Position numbers and translations under genes: made by a program | NCBI GenBank assembly: GCA_040771825.1 | Contig: JAXGZG010000002.1 | Coordinates: 1 to 64,000 of the forward strand | Reading direction: 5' to 3' | Source: JAXGZG01 sp040771825 | Lineage (GTDB): Bacteria > Bacillota > Sulfobacillia > Fermentithermobacillales > Fermentithermobacillaceae | DNA: 64,000 bases | Notes under the pieces: generated by a model | The model's database searches: none | Seen by the model: the letters and a program-made list of their open reading frames with translations, nothing else | Told to the model about the DNA's origin: nothing | Shown here: positions 43,182 through 52,195 of the stretch, piece after piece | Numbering within the stretch: the first letter of the stretch is position 1 | How the letters are laid out: every line of letters starts with the position of its first letter

Positions 43182-45413
43182 GTGACCACCTTGCGGAGAT
43201 TTGGACAAAGCATGGATCGACCTACTAAACGAAGGCGTTCAAGGAAATATCTTGCTTGGGCGCTTTTCTGGTTAATCGCTGTATCGTCCGTGGTACGGCC
43301 TGCCATGGCTGCCGAAACTCCCAAAATCGTCCCGCCTTCTTTTCAGGGTTTTAGGGCAAAGGTTGTAGGGGACGTGTGCAACGTCCGGACGGGACCGGGC
43401 ACATTCTACGCTTGGACCGGGCAGGTGCTGGAAGGGCAATGGGTAGACGTTCTAGGTACCAAAGATGGATGGCACCTAATCAAGTACGGGAGTAAAGAAG
43501 CCTACATCGCAGGCTGGCTAATAGATATCGACCTAAAGTCCCACGGCATCAACGCGAGGATCACCAAGACCGACGTAAACGTGAGAGAAAGCCCCAGCCT
43601 AGAATCCCGGGTCAAGTTCATGACACAGAGAGGATCAGTCTACTTGGCCGAAGCCAAACGTGGCGACTGGGTTCGAGTTTCTCTTGGGGATGACAGAGGC
43701 TGGATACACGAGTCCTTGTTGCAGCTTGAATACTCCCCTGCGCCCGGCGAACCTCCCAAAGACGGCAGCTTGTTGGTGTACCCTTCAGGCAGCAGCCTCA
43801 ATATCACTCAGACCGCAATGCAGGGCTCTGCAACAGTCGCCAAACTCAATAGAGGCGAGTCTGCTCGCCTAATCTCGTGCCAGGGCTCCTACATAGCCGT
43901 AGAGACGGTGCAGGGCATCAGTGGTTGGGTATACGGACCGTCTGCCACCATCACTTCTACTTCCGACAAAGACCTGTCGTTTGGGGTATCAGACGCCTTA
44001 TGGAGCCTGGGAAAGTACGTCACTGCCGCAGTAACCCATACCGACGTGAACTTCCGCTCAGGGCCCGGGACAACCTATCCCGTTATCGCCTCCCTCCAAA
44101 AAGGCGACATTCTCAGAGTCATAGAAAGATCAGGGGATTGGGTTCACGCCGTGTCTCCCAAGGGAGTTACAGGGTGGGTAGCGGCGTGGCTCACAGGCGG
44201 CAACAACAAACCGAAATCTCCCGGGTTCTCGGTAACGGTGGATGCACGGGACGCCACTAGAATCCTTACTGTTTCAGGCGACTTTGAGTCTGCTGCAGTG
44301 ATACCGCAATCTGAGCAGAACGCGCTTATAGTGAGCACCTCCATTTTCTTCCACACCCAGGCGTATCTGCCCGTTAACGCTTACGAGTTCGCGGGCATCG
44401 AGGTGAGAACCAGCGACGTAACGGTCAACCTCTTGGACAAGGCGAACTATAAGGTGATTTCCAACACTCCCGGGAAAGTAGTTGTAGAATTCGCTCCGGT
44501 AATCACCTCTATAGATATAAAGTCCCAGCCAGACGCCGATGTGCTCACGATCAGCACAGTAGGGTACGCGTGTCCCACAGTGGCAAAGAACGGCGATTCC
44601 TTGGATTTCTTCGTCCCGGGCGCATCCTTTGCAGGCCCGCCCGTGTCGTCACAAGGCCAGGCAGTACGCTGCTTGGGGGTCACGCCCCGAGACGGGGGCA
44701 CAAGCGTCCTATTGGACACCCAGAGTGCGCCCTACCTTCTCAGGAAGAGCGCCAATGTCATCGAGGTTCGTTTCCCCCGAGGGGGGCTGGCAGGAAAGAC
44801 TATCGTCCTAGACCCCGGTCACGAGACCGATGATCCTGGCGCCATAGGCCCCACAGGGCTTTCTGAGAGAAACGTCAACTGGGAGATTTCCCGGGTAGTC
44901 GCCGAAAGGCTGAGGGCGGCAGGCGCCACTGTCTACCTAACACGAGGAGGCTTGTACGAACCATCAGTGCCGCCCTCGGACTTTGCTCCAGGGCCCGACG
45001 AGTACAGCGGTTCCCTTGCCAAACGAGCGGCCTGGAGCGGAAAAGCTGATCTTTTCATCTCCTTGCACAACGATTGGAACAGGGACAAGAACGTGGGCGG
45101 AACCACATCCTACATCACTAGCGGCACTCTCAACGGATCCGAATCAAGAAGGCTTGCCAACCTCTTGCAAGAGCACATAACGACATATCTGGGGACTAAC
45201 GACAAGGGCGTGAGAGAGGCCCAGTACTTTGTGACCAGAGAATCCAAATGCCCGGCAGTACTGGTTGAAGTCATGTTCTTGTCAAACCCTCACGAGGAGA
45301 ATCGCCTGAGGCAGCCCGCTACATGGGATAGCGCAGCAATGGGCATCCTTGGGGCGGTTCAGGAATACTTTGCCCCTTCGCAGGGGTCAGGCAGCCCTCC
45401 CTCAGGGATCTGA
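43182..45413 (+). CDS. Secreted N-acetylmuramoyl-L-alanine amidase with SH3 repeats
   Basis: This 743-residue exported wall hydrolase has an N-terminal signal (YLAWALFWLIAVSSVV, then a likely cut after AMA). About four bacterial SH3 domains follow (roughly residues 55-115, 125-190, 200-260 and 283-345), which bind peptidoglycan. An AMIN-like beta region (about 355-540) precedes the C-terminal Amidase_3 domain. The zinc ligands are visible in VLDPGHETDD, FISLHNDW and LVEVMFLSNP. It cleaves between MurNAc and the stem peptide. The start is not certain: a GTG at 43182 or a Met ten codons later. The last 12 bases overlap the convergent deacetylase gene. Confidence 0.92.
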   Translation: MTTLRRFGQSMDRPTKRRRSRKYLAWALFWLIAVSSVVRPAMAAETPKIVPPSFQGFRAKVVGDVCNVRTGPGTFYAWTGQVLEGQWVDVLGTKDGWHLIKYGSKEAYIAGWLIDIDLKSHGINARITKTDVNVRESPSLESRVKFMTQRGSVYLAEAKRGDWVRVSLGDDRGWIHESLLQLEYSPAPGEPPKDGSLLVYPSGSSLNITQTAMQGSATVAKLNRGESARLISCQGSYIAVETVQGISGWVYGPSATITSTSDKDLSFGVSDALWSLGKYVTAAVTHTDVNFRSGPGTTYPVIASLQKGDILRVIERSGDWVHAVSPKGVTGWVAAWLTGGNNKPKSPGFSVTVDARDATRILTVSGDFESAAVIPQSEQNALIVSTSIFFHTQAYLPVNAYEFAGIEVRTSDVTVNLLDKANYKVISNTPGKVVVEFAPVITSIDIKSQPDADVLTISTVGYACPTVAKNGDSLDFFVPGASFAGPPVSSQGQAVRCLGVTPRDGGTSVLLDTQSAPYLLRKSANVIEVRFPRGGLAGKTIVLDPGHETDDPGAIGPTGLSERNVNWEISRVVAERLRAAGATVYLTRGGLYEPSVPPSDFAPGPDEYSGSLAKRAAWSGKADLFISLHNDWNRDKNVGGTTSYITSGTLNGSESRRLANLLQEHITTYLGTNDKGVREAQYFVTRESKCPAVLVEVMFLSNPHEENRLRQPATWDSAAMGILGAVQEYFAPSQGSGSPPSGI

Positions 45414-46211
45414 ACTTGTGGGCGGAAACATTTCGGCGAGGGTGACGAAGCGATAGCCCGAGGCTCTTAGGGTGTCTATGATTTCGGGCAACGCCTGTAC
45501 TGAGCCTGAAAGGTCTTCGCCTGGTCCCCCCGCCGAGTGTTGCAGCACTACCGATCCCGGCGCCACAAGGGGCACCACATTGGATACCACTCGGTCTTTG
45601 GGAAGCCCCCGCCAATCCAAGGAGTCTACAGACCACAAAGCCACCCGGTACCCGAGATTCCCGGCCTCTTCCACTAGGGACGGTGAGATGGCGCCATAAG
45701 GGGGCCTGAAGAAGCCGGAACCCGATAGCCCAAATTTGGAGAAAACCTCTTCGGTCAGGGACAGTTCCTTGCTAAAGGGATTGCCACCAGCCTTCAGTAT
45801 CTCGGGGTGTGTGTAGGTATGATTGCCCACAACGTGGCCTTCGTTGATTATCCTCTCCACAACATCGGGATACTCCTCTACTCTGTTGCCTATCAAAAAG
45901 AAACTGCCCAAGACATCCTTTTGCTTGAGCACATCCAGAACCTTGGGAGTGTACACCCTGTCGGGGCCGTCGTCAAAAGTGAGGGCTACGACTTTGTCTT
46001 TGCCCTTTGCCTCCCGGAGGATCAGGTCAGGGTAAATCCTAGCCAGATCCATCTCTCCCAAAAGCCTGTTGTCCCGTTCGCTGCCTCCTTTGAGCCTCAC
46101 TTGAGAGAGGTTCCGCCGTGCCTGTGCAAGAGGTCCCGTGTAGTAAGCGAAAGCCGTCACCGCCAGAACAAGTATGATGCCTGACAAGAGGCGCTCGATT
46201 TTCTGCCGCAA
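45402..46211 (-). CDS. Polysaccharide deacetylase (NodB homology)
   Basis: This is a 269-residue extracellular or membrane-anchored protein with an N-terminal hydrophobic segment (IILVLAVTAFAYYT). The NodB domain has the metal and catalytic motifs VALTFDDGPD, VVGNHTYTHP, FRPPYGAIS and, near the end, VLQHSAGG. It likely removes acetyl groups from peptidoglycan or another polysaccharide. The gene is single, next to the terminator of the tld operon. Confidence 0.93.
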   Translation of the reverse strand: MRQKIERLLSGIILVLAVTAFAYYTGPLAQARRNLSQVRLKGGSERDNRLLGEMDLARIYPDLILREAKGKDKVVALTFDDGPDRVYTPKVLDVLKQKDVLGSFFLIGNRVEEYPDVVERIINEGHVVGNHTYTHPEILKAGGNPFSKELSLTEEVFSKFGLSGSGFFRPPYGAISPSLVEEAGNLGYRVALWSVDSLDWRGLPKDRVVSNVVPLVAPGSVVLQHSAGGPGEDLSGSVQALPEIIDTLRASGYRFVTLAEMFPPTSSDP

Positions 46212-46218
46212 GAAAACA

Positions 46219-46252
46219 CCCCCGGCACCTAGTGTTTGCCGGGGGCGTTTTT
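46219..46252. terminator. Strong hairpin terminator at the end of the M42-tld operon
   Basis: CCCCCGGCA (46219-46227) pairs with TGCCGGGGG (46237-46245) around a 9-base loop. T runs lie on both strands (GTTTTT on plus, GTTTTCT on minus). On the minus strand it ends the transcript of the second tldE. Confidence 0.88.
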
Positions 46253-46263
46253 CAAAACCCCAC

Positions 46264-47610
46264 CTAAACCATGCTGGTTCCGGTGAAAGTGAAATCCTTG
46301 ATCTTGACGCAAGGCAGGACAGGCGTAAAGGTGCTCCACCAGTCCCGAGTCAGCCGCGAAGTCTTGGAGAGGGCCTCCACCCTGGCAAAAGCGTCGATCA
46401 TGGACTCGGTGAACCGCAAGTTCTTCACCCTTGCCACTATCTCACCATCCTCAATGAGGAACGTGCCATCCCTGGTAGTACCCGTAGCTACCACCCTGGA
46501 AGGCTCCGGGCAGTGCGTGTAGTGAAACCTAGTGACCAAAAGCCCGCGTTTGGTGGACTTGATCATCTCGTCTCGGGTGGAGTCTCCCTCAGCCATAAGC
46601 ATGTAGGCCGGGGTGGGACCCATCCTCCAACCTCTACTGCCTCCCGCATGGCCCGTTGACTTCAGTCCTTCCGCCGCCGCTGAGCGAGAGTCGTAAACCA
46701 CGCCGCTGGCAACACCCTTGTCGATTATGACGACCTTCTTCTTGGGCATGCCCTCTGAGTCAAAAGACTTGGCCAATCCTCTGAGATCATTGCCATCGTC
46801 CCAAATGGTGACGTTATCACCCATAACCTTCTTCCCCATGTTGTAGGCCATAAAGCTTCGCCCCTGTTGCTTAGCTTCGGCACCAAAGGCTATGTAGCCC
46901 AGGAATCTGATGAGGTCGGCTAGGGCGTACTCTTCGAATATCGTGTCGTAACGTCCCGGTTCCAAGGTAATAGCTTCAGGGTACAAGGTAGCCTTCTGAA
47001 GGGCTTCTTCTGCCACTGTACCAGGGTCGATGTCCCTAACGTCGCGGGTTAGGCGGTCAGCGTATCCGGTGTTGGGACCCGACTCCATAATGGTCCGGAA
47101 GAAAGCGTCCGTAGACAGATTATACGCCCGGACACCGGCCGTATTGGCCACTGCGAACTCGTAGGCTGCGGTGTGAAAAGTGCCTGACGCTTGCAGCCCC
47201 TTCTGTTTGGCCCTCTCGATGACCACTCCGCAGGCATCTGCCCTGTCTTTTGGTTTAGTGTTGGCGGTGGCCGGAATGTAGGTCACCAGTTCCTGATACG
47301 GCTCTGGCTTGGGAAAACCCGGGAATTTGGGATCTTCCCCTGCCATCTGCATGTTCTCTGTGGCGGTCTGCACTGCCCACCTCAAAGAGCCGTCATCCAG
47401 AAGGTTAACCGAAGCCGTTCCAGTCTTCTTGCCCTTGGCTACTCTCACGGTCAGGACGTGATTCTGCCGCTTAAGGTTCTGGTGAATGTAGTTCTGAGAG
47501 AACCTGGTCAGGCTGAAATCCTCAACCGACAAATTGGCCTCGAGCTCGATGCCTTTGGCGAAGGATGTAACCTTGTCCAGTACTTTCAGGGCATCGTCTT
47601 TCCCTATCAT
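46264..47610 (-). CDS. TldE/PmbA-family peptidase subunit (copy 2)
   Basis: This 448-residue TldE/PmbA homologue shows FSQNYIHQNLKRQNHVLTV, the middle region with YADRLTRDVRDIDPGTVAEE, and the C-terminal ATGTTRDGTFLIEDGEI. It overlaps its tldD partner by four bases. It is a paralogue of the gene at 15770-17107. Here the pair sits in one operon with three M42 aminopeptidases, which points to a shared role in peptide trimming. Confidence 0.9.
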   Translation of the reverse strand: MIGKDDALKVLDKVTSFAKGIELEANLSVEDFSLTRFSQNYIHQNLKRQNHVLTVRVAKGKKTGTASVNLLDDGSLRWAVQTATENMQMAGEDPKFPGFPKPEPYQELVTYIPATANTKPKDRADACGVVIERAKQKGLQASGTFHTAAYEFAVANTAGVRAYNLSTDAFFRTIMESGPNTGYADRLTRDVRDIDPGTVAEEALQKATLYPEAITLEPGRYDTIFEEYALADLIRFLGYIAFGAEAKQQGRSFMAYNMGKKVMGDNVTIWDDGNDLRGLAKSFDSEGMPKKKVVIIDKGVASGVVYDSRSAAAEGLKSTGHAGGSRGWRMGPTPAYMLMAEGDSTRDEMIKSTKRGLLVTRFHYTHCPEPSRVVATGTTRDGTFLIEDGEIVARVKNLRFTESMIDAFARVEALSKTSRLTRDWWSTFTPVLPCVKIKDFTFTGTSMV

Positions 47611-49037
47611 TGACCCACACCTACCTTTACCTTCCTGAAGCGCGCAGGCGCAGCGCCGTGACCGACGTGGACAACCTGCACAGGCTCACCCTTTGCGCAG
47701 CCGGGAGTTCCCCAAATGTGCCATTCATCTTTGCCTGCCACGGCGTCGCACGAACCCCAGAACTCAGGAGTTATAGCTGTGTGGGCCGGGTTTTTGACCA
47801 TCCCCACAATAGAGCCATCCTTAATCTCGTAGCCAATCTCCTGTCCAAAATGGAAATTCCACCTCTTGTCATCAAGGCTCCAGCTCTTGGGGGTATCCAC
47901 AAACACGCCGTGCTTAGTGTCCTTGATGATCTCGTCCAAAGTCCAGTCTCCAGGCTCTAGGTTAATATTGGTCATGCGCACCATGGGGATGTTCTCCCAA
48001 CCTACCGCCCGGCAAGTGCCGTTGGACTCTTGACCAAACATAGGAGCCAATTCCCGAGAAGTCAGGTAGTCCTTGAAGACACCTTCAACGACCAAATCGG
48101 TACGCTGGGCCTCGACACCGTCGTCGTCGAATCCGAAAGTCCCCATTCCGCCGGGTGCCGTGGCGTCCGCCACCAGATGGACAGCAGGGGAACCGTACCG
48201 GTAGGTGCCCTTCTTTTCCGGGGTAAGAAACGAAGTACCTGCGTAGGTAGCCTCTTGCCCAAGGACGCGGTCAAGCTCCACCGGGTGCCCGCACGACTCG
48301 TGGATCTGAAGAGCGACCATTTCACTGCCCTGGATGAGGTCGGTAACTCCGCCGGGACACTGCGGCGCCTTCAGGAGATCCACGGCCTCCCGTCCCAAGG
48401 TCTCGACTTTTGATGGGAGATCGAGCCCCAAAACGAACTCATAGCCGCCGTCAACGTAGTCCGCAAATGAACGAGACTGCACTTCGTTCTGGCCTCTGGC
48501 CATCACCTGCACCGATGCTCCGGTGTGGACGGTGGTCTGCTGGATCTGCCGCCCGTCGGTGGACATGAACTCTTTCTCTTCCTTGTAACTCATCATGGAA
48601 GCGCTTGCCCTAGAGACGCCGGGCACCTTCATGGCCCGTTGCACCACCTCCGAAAGCAATTCCGCTTTGTCCTCGTTCTTGACGGTGAAGGGATCGATCT
48701 TATAGGGAGTCTGCCACTTGGCCCTGAGTGAGTCCAGGGGTGATAGCTTGACCCCATCTCCGATCTTGTACTTGGCCGAAGCTTCGGCTATCCTGACTGC
48801 CTCGTCGGCCACCTTCTCGAGACTCCTGGGGTCAAGGTATGGCGTGGCGGAAAATCCCCAGGCTCCATCAACCAGCACCCGCACTCCCAACCCCGTGCTC
48901 TTGGATGCTTGCACCTGGGGCGCACCATCGCTTGTTACGGTGATAGGCTGCTGGCTTGTGGTAATGTACCTTGCGTCAGCGTACTCGGCTCCGAGTTTCT
49001 GCGCCAACCCCAAGACTTTGTCCAACTCTGTCAACAC
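47607..49037 (-). CDS. TldD-family metalloprotease subunit (copy 2)
   Basis: This 476-residue zinc subunit has the HExxxH motif in IHESCGHPVELDRV and the distant Cys ligand in GTPGCAKGEPVQ. Start is a GTG with GGAGG nine bases upstream. It resembles copy 1 at 17098-18549 along its whole length (for example VHVGHGAAPARFR at the end). It lies 20 bases below the first M42 gene. Confidence 0.92.
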   Translation of the reverse strand: MLTELDKVLGLAQKLGAEYADARYITTSQQPITVTSDGAPQVQASKSTGLGVRVLVDGAWGFSATPYLDPRSLEKVADEAVRIAEASAKYKIGDGVKLSPLDSLRAKWQTPYKIDPFTVKNEDKAELLSEVVQRAMKVPGVSRASASMMSYKEEKEFMSTDGRQIQQTTVHTGASVQVMARGQNEVQSRSFADYVDGGYEFVLGLDLPSKVETLGREAVDLLKAPQCPGGVTDLIQGSEMVALQIHESCGHPVELDRVLGQEATYAGTSFLTPEKKGTYRYGSPAVHLVADATAPGGMGTFGFDDDGVEAQRTDLVVEGVFKDYLTSRELAPMFGQESNGTCRAVGWENIPMVRMTNINLEPGDWTLDEIIKDTKHGVFVDTPKSWSLDDKRWNFHFGQEIGYEIKDGSIVGMVKNPAHTAITPEFWGSCDAVAGKDEWHIWGTPGCAKGEPVQVVHVGHGAAPARFRKVKVGVGQ

Positions 49038-49056
49038 CTGCGTCTACCTCCTTCGT

Positions 49057-50052
49057 CTAGAAATCCAAAGCGCTCTCGCAAAGAGCTTTGCAGAGCTTCA
49101 CGCACTCCTCCAAGTCGCCTAGATCAACCATTTCACAGGGGCTATGGATGTAGCGGCACGGAATGGATATGGCGCCTGTGGGTATTCCTGCCTTGGTCAT
49201 CTGGATGGCTGCAGAATCGGTACCCCCGCCCTGCAAAACCTCGAGCTGATACCTGATTCCCTGATCTTCCGCTATCTTGACCATGTAGTTCCTAAGAGCA
49301 GGCGTGCAAATAAGGCTGGAGTCCTTGACCTTGATAGCTGCGCCGCCCCCCAAAGACACTTCCATAGTCTCGCTCTTGGGAGTATCTCCGGTTCTGGTGA
49401 CATCTAGGGCGATGCCTACATCTGGGGAAATCCCAAATGCTGCCACACGTGCCCCGCGCAGCCCCACTTCCTCCTGAGTGGCGAATACGGCATAGACGTC
49501 GTTGGCCGCTTTCTCCAGGCGTCTCAAGGCTTCTATGATCACAGCGCACGCTACTCTATCGTCAAGAGCTTTGGCTACAATCCGATGGCCAAGCAAGATG
49601 GTGGGCTGGAAGAAAGCCGCGCTGTCACCTACCCTAACCTTGATCTCGGCTTCATTCTTATCGCCGGCGCCTATGTCTATGAAGAGTCTGTCCATCTTCA
49701 TATCTTTGGGGTCTTGTATGCGCTCGCTGCCGATGACTCCAAATGTCCCATTCTCAAAATACACTCTCTGGCCCAAAGCCACAAACGGGTTAACCCCGCC
49801 TATGCTTCCAAAGCGCAAGAACCCCTTGTCATCGATATGGGTCACCATGAGCCCGATTTCGTCGGCGTGTGCGTCTAGAAGGACTCTCTTACCCCCACCG
49901 GTACCCTTCTTGAGGCAGATGAGGTTACCCAGAGCATCTACCCTGATCTCATCCACATAGGCCTCTACTTCCTTGCGGATAATCTCTCTCACTGACCCCT
50001 CAGCGCCCGACGGGCCGTAGGCTTCAGTCAGTCTCTTCACAAGATCCTTCAC
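49057..50052 (-). CDS. M42-family metallo-aminopeptidase (copy A)
   Basis: This 331-residue di-metal aminopeptidase is of the M42 (PepA/FrvX/cellulase M) family, typically a dodecamer that trims short peptides. Metal ligands are visible in LLDAHADEIGLM, AKALDDRVACA, FATQEEVGLRGA, IALDVTRTGD and CRYIHSPCE; the catalytic Glu is in TQEEVG. Start is a GTG nine bases below GGAGG and overlaps the upstream stop by four bases. It is the third of three tandem M42 genes. Confidence 0.93.
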   Translation of the reverse strand: MKDLVKRLTEAYGPSGAEGSVREIIRKEVEAYVDEIRVDALGNLICLKKGTGGGKRVLLDAHADEIGLMVTHIDDKGFLRFGSIGGVNPFVALGQRVYFENGTFGVIGSERIQDPKDMKMDRLFIDIGAGDKNEAEIKVRVGDSAAFFQPTILLGHRIVAKALDDRVACAVIIEALRRLEKAANDVYAVFATQEEVGLRGARVAAFGISPDVGIALDVTRTGDTPKSETMEVSLGGGAAIKVKDSSLICTPALRNYMVKIAEDQGIRYQLEVLQGGGTDSAAIQMTKAGIPTGAISIPCRYIHSPCEMVDLGDLEECVKLCKALCESALDF

Positions 50053-51065
50053 GGTCTGAAACCTCCTTCAACGCTCTTCAAGAATAGCATCAGAAGACGT
50101 AGAGCCGCATCGTAATCGCTCTTGGACATAAGAGCGAAGGGCGTGTGAATGTAGCGGCAAGGAACCGAAATAGAGGCTACAGGACATCCGGATTTCGCTT
50201 GATGGATGACGCCCGCATCATTGCCTCCCGAAGTGGCCTCTCTAAACTGAACGGCGATGCCGTTTTCCCGGGCGATTTTCAGAAGGTGGTCGAGCATAGC
50301 CCTGTGAACAACTGTGCCCCTATCCATAAAGGACAGTGCGGCGCCCTCCCCTATCCGGGTAGCGTAGAACTCCTTTTGGGTACCCGGGATATCCGCACAG
50401 ACAGTGCCTTCTAGAGCTATGCCCATGTCCGGTTCCACTCGGTAACCCGCCACCCTAGCTCCACGAAGCCCAACTTCCTCTTGGGTGGCGAACACCGCGT
50501 AGACCTGAACGTTTTCCCAAGGCTCCTTCAGCATGTCCAGAAGAAGCGCGCAGCCCACCCTGTCGTCTAGGGCCTTGGCTTTTATGATACCGGGATAGAC
50601 TTCTTCGTACTCGGTATCAAAAACTGCGTAATCTCCCACCTTAACCTTGCGCTCCGCGTCCTCTTTGGACTTGGCCCCAATGTCAATGTACAACTGGTCT
50701 ACAGGGATAACAGATTCCCTCTCTCGACGTTCCTGGAGGTGAATGGCCTTGGCTCCAATAACGCCAGGGACCTTGTCTGGGCCTATGAGGATCCGTTTGG
50801 ACGGGAGAACTGAAGCCGGCACGCCTACGCTCATAAACCTGAGAAAACCATTCTTCTCTATATGGGCTATAAGCAGCCCGACCTCATCCATATGTGCATC
50901 CACCAGGACTTTTGGGCCACTTGCACCTTTCTTGGCTATTACGTTTCCCAAGAAGTCGGTCTCGTAAGAAACCCCCATTGAGTCTAGTTCCCGCATAATG
51001 GCCGTTCTGACCTCGTCCTCGTTGCCTGCGACTCCCACCAGAGAAGTAAGTTCCCTTAGTTCCAT
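50049..51065 (-). CDS. M42-family metallo-aminopeptidase (copy B)
   Basis: This 338-residue M42 peptidase carries the ligands in LVDAHMDEVGLL, AKALDDRVGCA, FATQEEVGLRGA and CRYIHTPFA. The third-ligand region reads IALEGTVCADIPG, with Glu instead of Asp, which is common in one branch of the family and may mark a different residue preference. The start at 51065 has GGAG eight bases ahead. It overlaps copy C by ten bases and copy A by four. Confidence 0.92.
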   Translation of the reverse strand: MELRELTSLVGVAGNEDEVRTAIMRELDSMGVSYETDFLGNVIAKKGASGPKVLVDAHMDEVGLLIAHIEKNGFLRFMSVGVPASVLPSKRILIGPDKVPGVIGAKAIHLQERRERESVIPVDQLYIDIGAKSKEDAERKVKVGDYAVFDTEYEEVYPGIIKAKALDDRVGCALLLDMLKEPWENVQVYAVFATQEEVGLRGARVAGYRVEPDMGIALEGTVCADIPGTQKEFYATRIGEGAALSFMDRGTVVHRAMLDHLLKIARENGIAVQFREATSGGNDAGVIHQAKSGCPVASISVPCRYIHTPFALMSKSDYDAALRLLMLFLKSVEGGFRP

Positions 51066-52129
51066 GTGCTCAACTCCTTCACGGTTCCATCGTCGCAAGA
51101 GGCGATAAACCTAGCCAGGAGTTTGCCGCCCTTCTCAACGTCGCCCACAGAGAGGGTCTCAACTGATGTGTGCATGTACCGCAGGGGTATTGAGATGAGT
51201 CCCGTGGCCACGCCACTTCGGGCCATTTGAATGGCCCAAGCGTCGGTGCCCGTTGGTCCCGGCGCCACTTCGGTTTGGACGGCGATACCCAACTCATCGG
51301 CGGCCTTCTTCAGCCCTTTGTAGACTTTGGGATGAATGTTGCCCCCCATACAAAGCGCCGGCCCTTTGCCCAGCATGGTGGTTCGCCACTCGGGAACGCC
51401 CGGAGTCTCGCCGTGACACACATCGATAGCCACTCCAATGTCGGGCTCTATACCGTAAGCAGATACGGTGGCGCCTTTTAGGCCCACCTCCTCCTGGGTG
51501 GTGGCCACAGCGTACACATCGGACCTCACTTTGTACTGTTGCAGCTCAGCTAGACACACCAGGATAAGACCAAAACCCGCCCGGTCATCCATGGATTTCC
51601 CTGAAAGAATGTCCCCCATAAGCTCAGTTACCTGGCGTTTGTAAGTAACCACATCGCCCACTTTGCAGACCTTCCTGACTTCAGCTTCGGGAAGACCTAC
51701 GTCGATAAAAAGATCTTCGATCTTCTGAGCTTTCATGGCATCTTCAGGCGAGGTGAGGTGCGGGGGTTTCACCCCGATAAGCCCCGTCAACGGACGTTTT
51801 CCGTAGACTATCACTTCGTGTCCCGGAAGCACACGGGGATCCACGCCTATGCCTACGAATCTAAGAAACCCACGTTCTTCGATCTTGGTCACCATGAGTC
51901 CGATCTCGTCCATATGACCTGCAAGCATTATCTTGGGGCGGGGTCCGTCACCTTCGCCCTTTCTGAAACCAATGAGGTTGCCTAGAGCATCCACTCGAAT
52001 CTCGTCGACTAGCCCCGTCATGGCTTCGCGGCACACGTTAGCGGCATCCATAAACTCGTGACCTGAAACGCCGTGGGCCATTGAAGCCTTCTTGAGGAAC
52101 TCCTTGATAGAAAGACTCAGATTCGACAC
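51056..52129 (-). CDS. M42-family metallo-aminopeptidase (copy C)
   Basis: This is a roughly 357-residue M42 peptidase with ligands in MLAGHMDEIGLM, GKSMDDRAGFG, ATTQEEVGLKGA, VAIDVCHGETPG and LRYMHTSVE. The assigned GTG at 52129 overlaps the Shine-Dalgarno AGGAGG itself. A CTG three codons later, eight bases below that site, is better placed and may be the true start. It is the first of the five-gene operon M42-M42-M42-tldD-tldE. Confidence 0.9.
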   Translation of the reverse strand: MSNLSLSIKEFLKKASMAHGVSGHEFMDAANVCREAMTGLVDEIRVDALGNLIGFRKGEGDGPRPKIMLAGHMDEIGLMVTKIEERGFLRFVGIGVDPRVLPGHEVIVYGKRPLTGLIGVKPPHLTSPEDAMKAQKIEDLFIDVGLPEAEVRKVCKVGDVVTYKRQVTELMGDILSGKSMDDRAGFGLILVCLAELQQYKVRSDVYAVATTQEEVGLKGATVSAYGIEPDIGVAIDVCHGETPGVPEWRTTMLGKGPALCMGGNIHPKVYKGLKKAADELGIAVQTEVAPGPTGTDAWAIQMARSGVATGLISIPLRYMHTSVETLSVGDVEKGGKLLARFIASCDDGTVKELSTWN

Positions 52130-52195
52130 CTCCTATACAGGGGGAATAGTATCTGACAGCAAGTATTCTTCTGACCTGCAGCCCAATCCTGCCAG

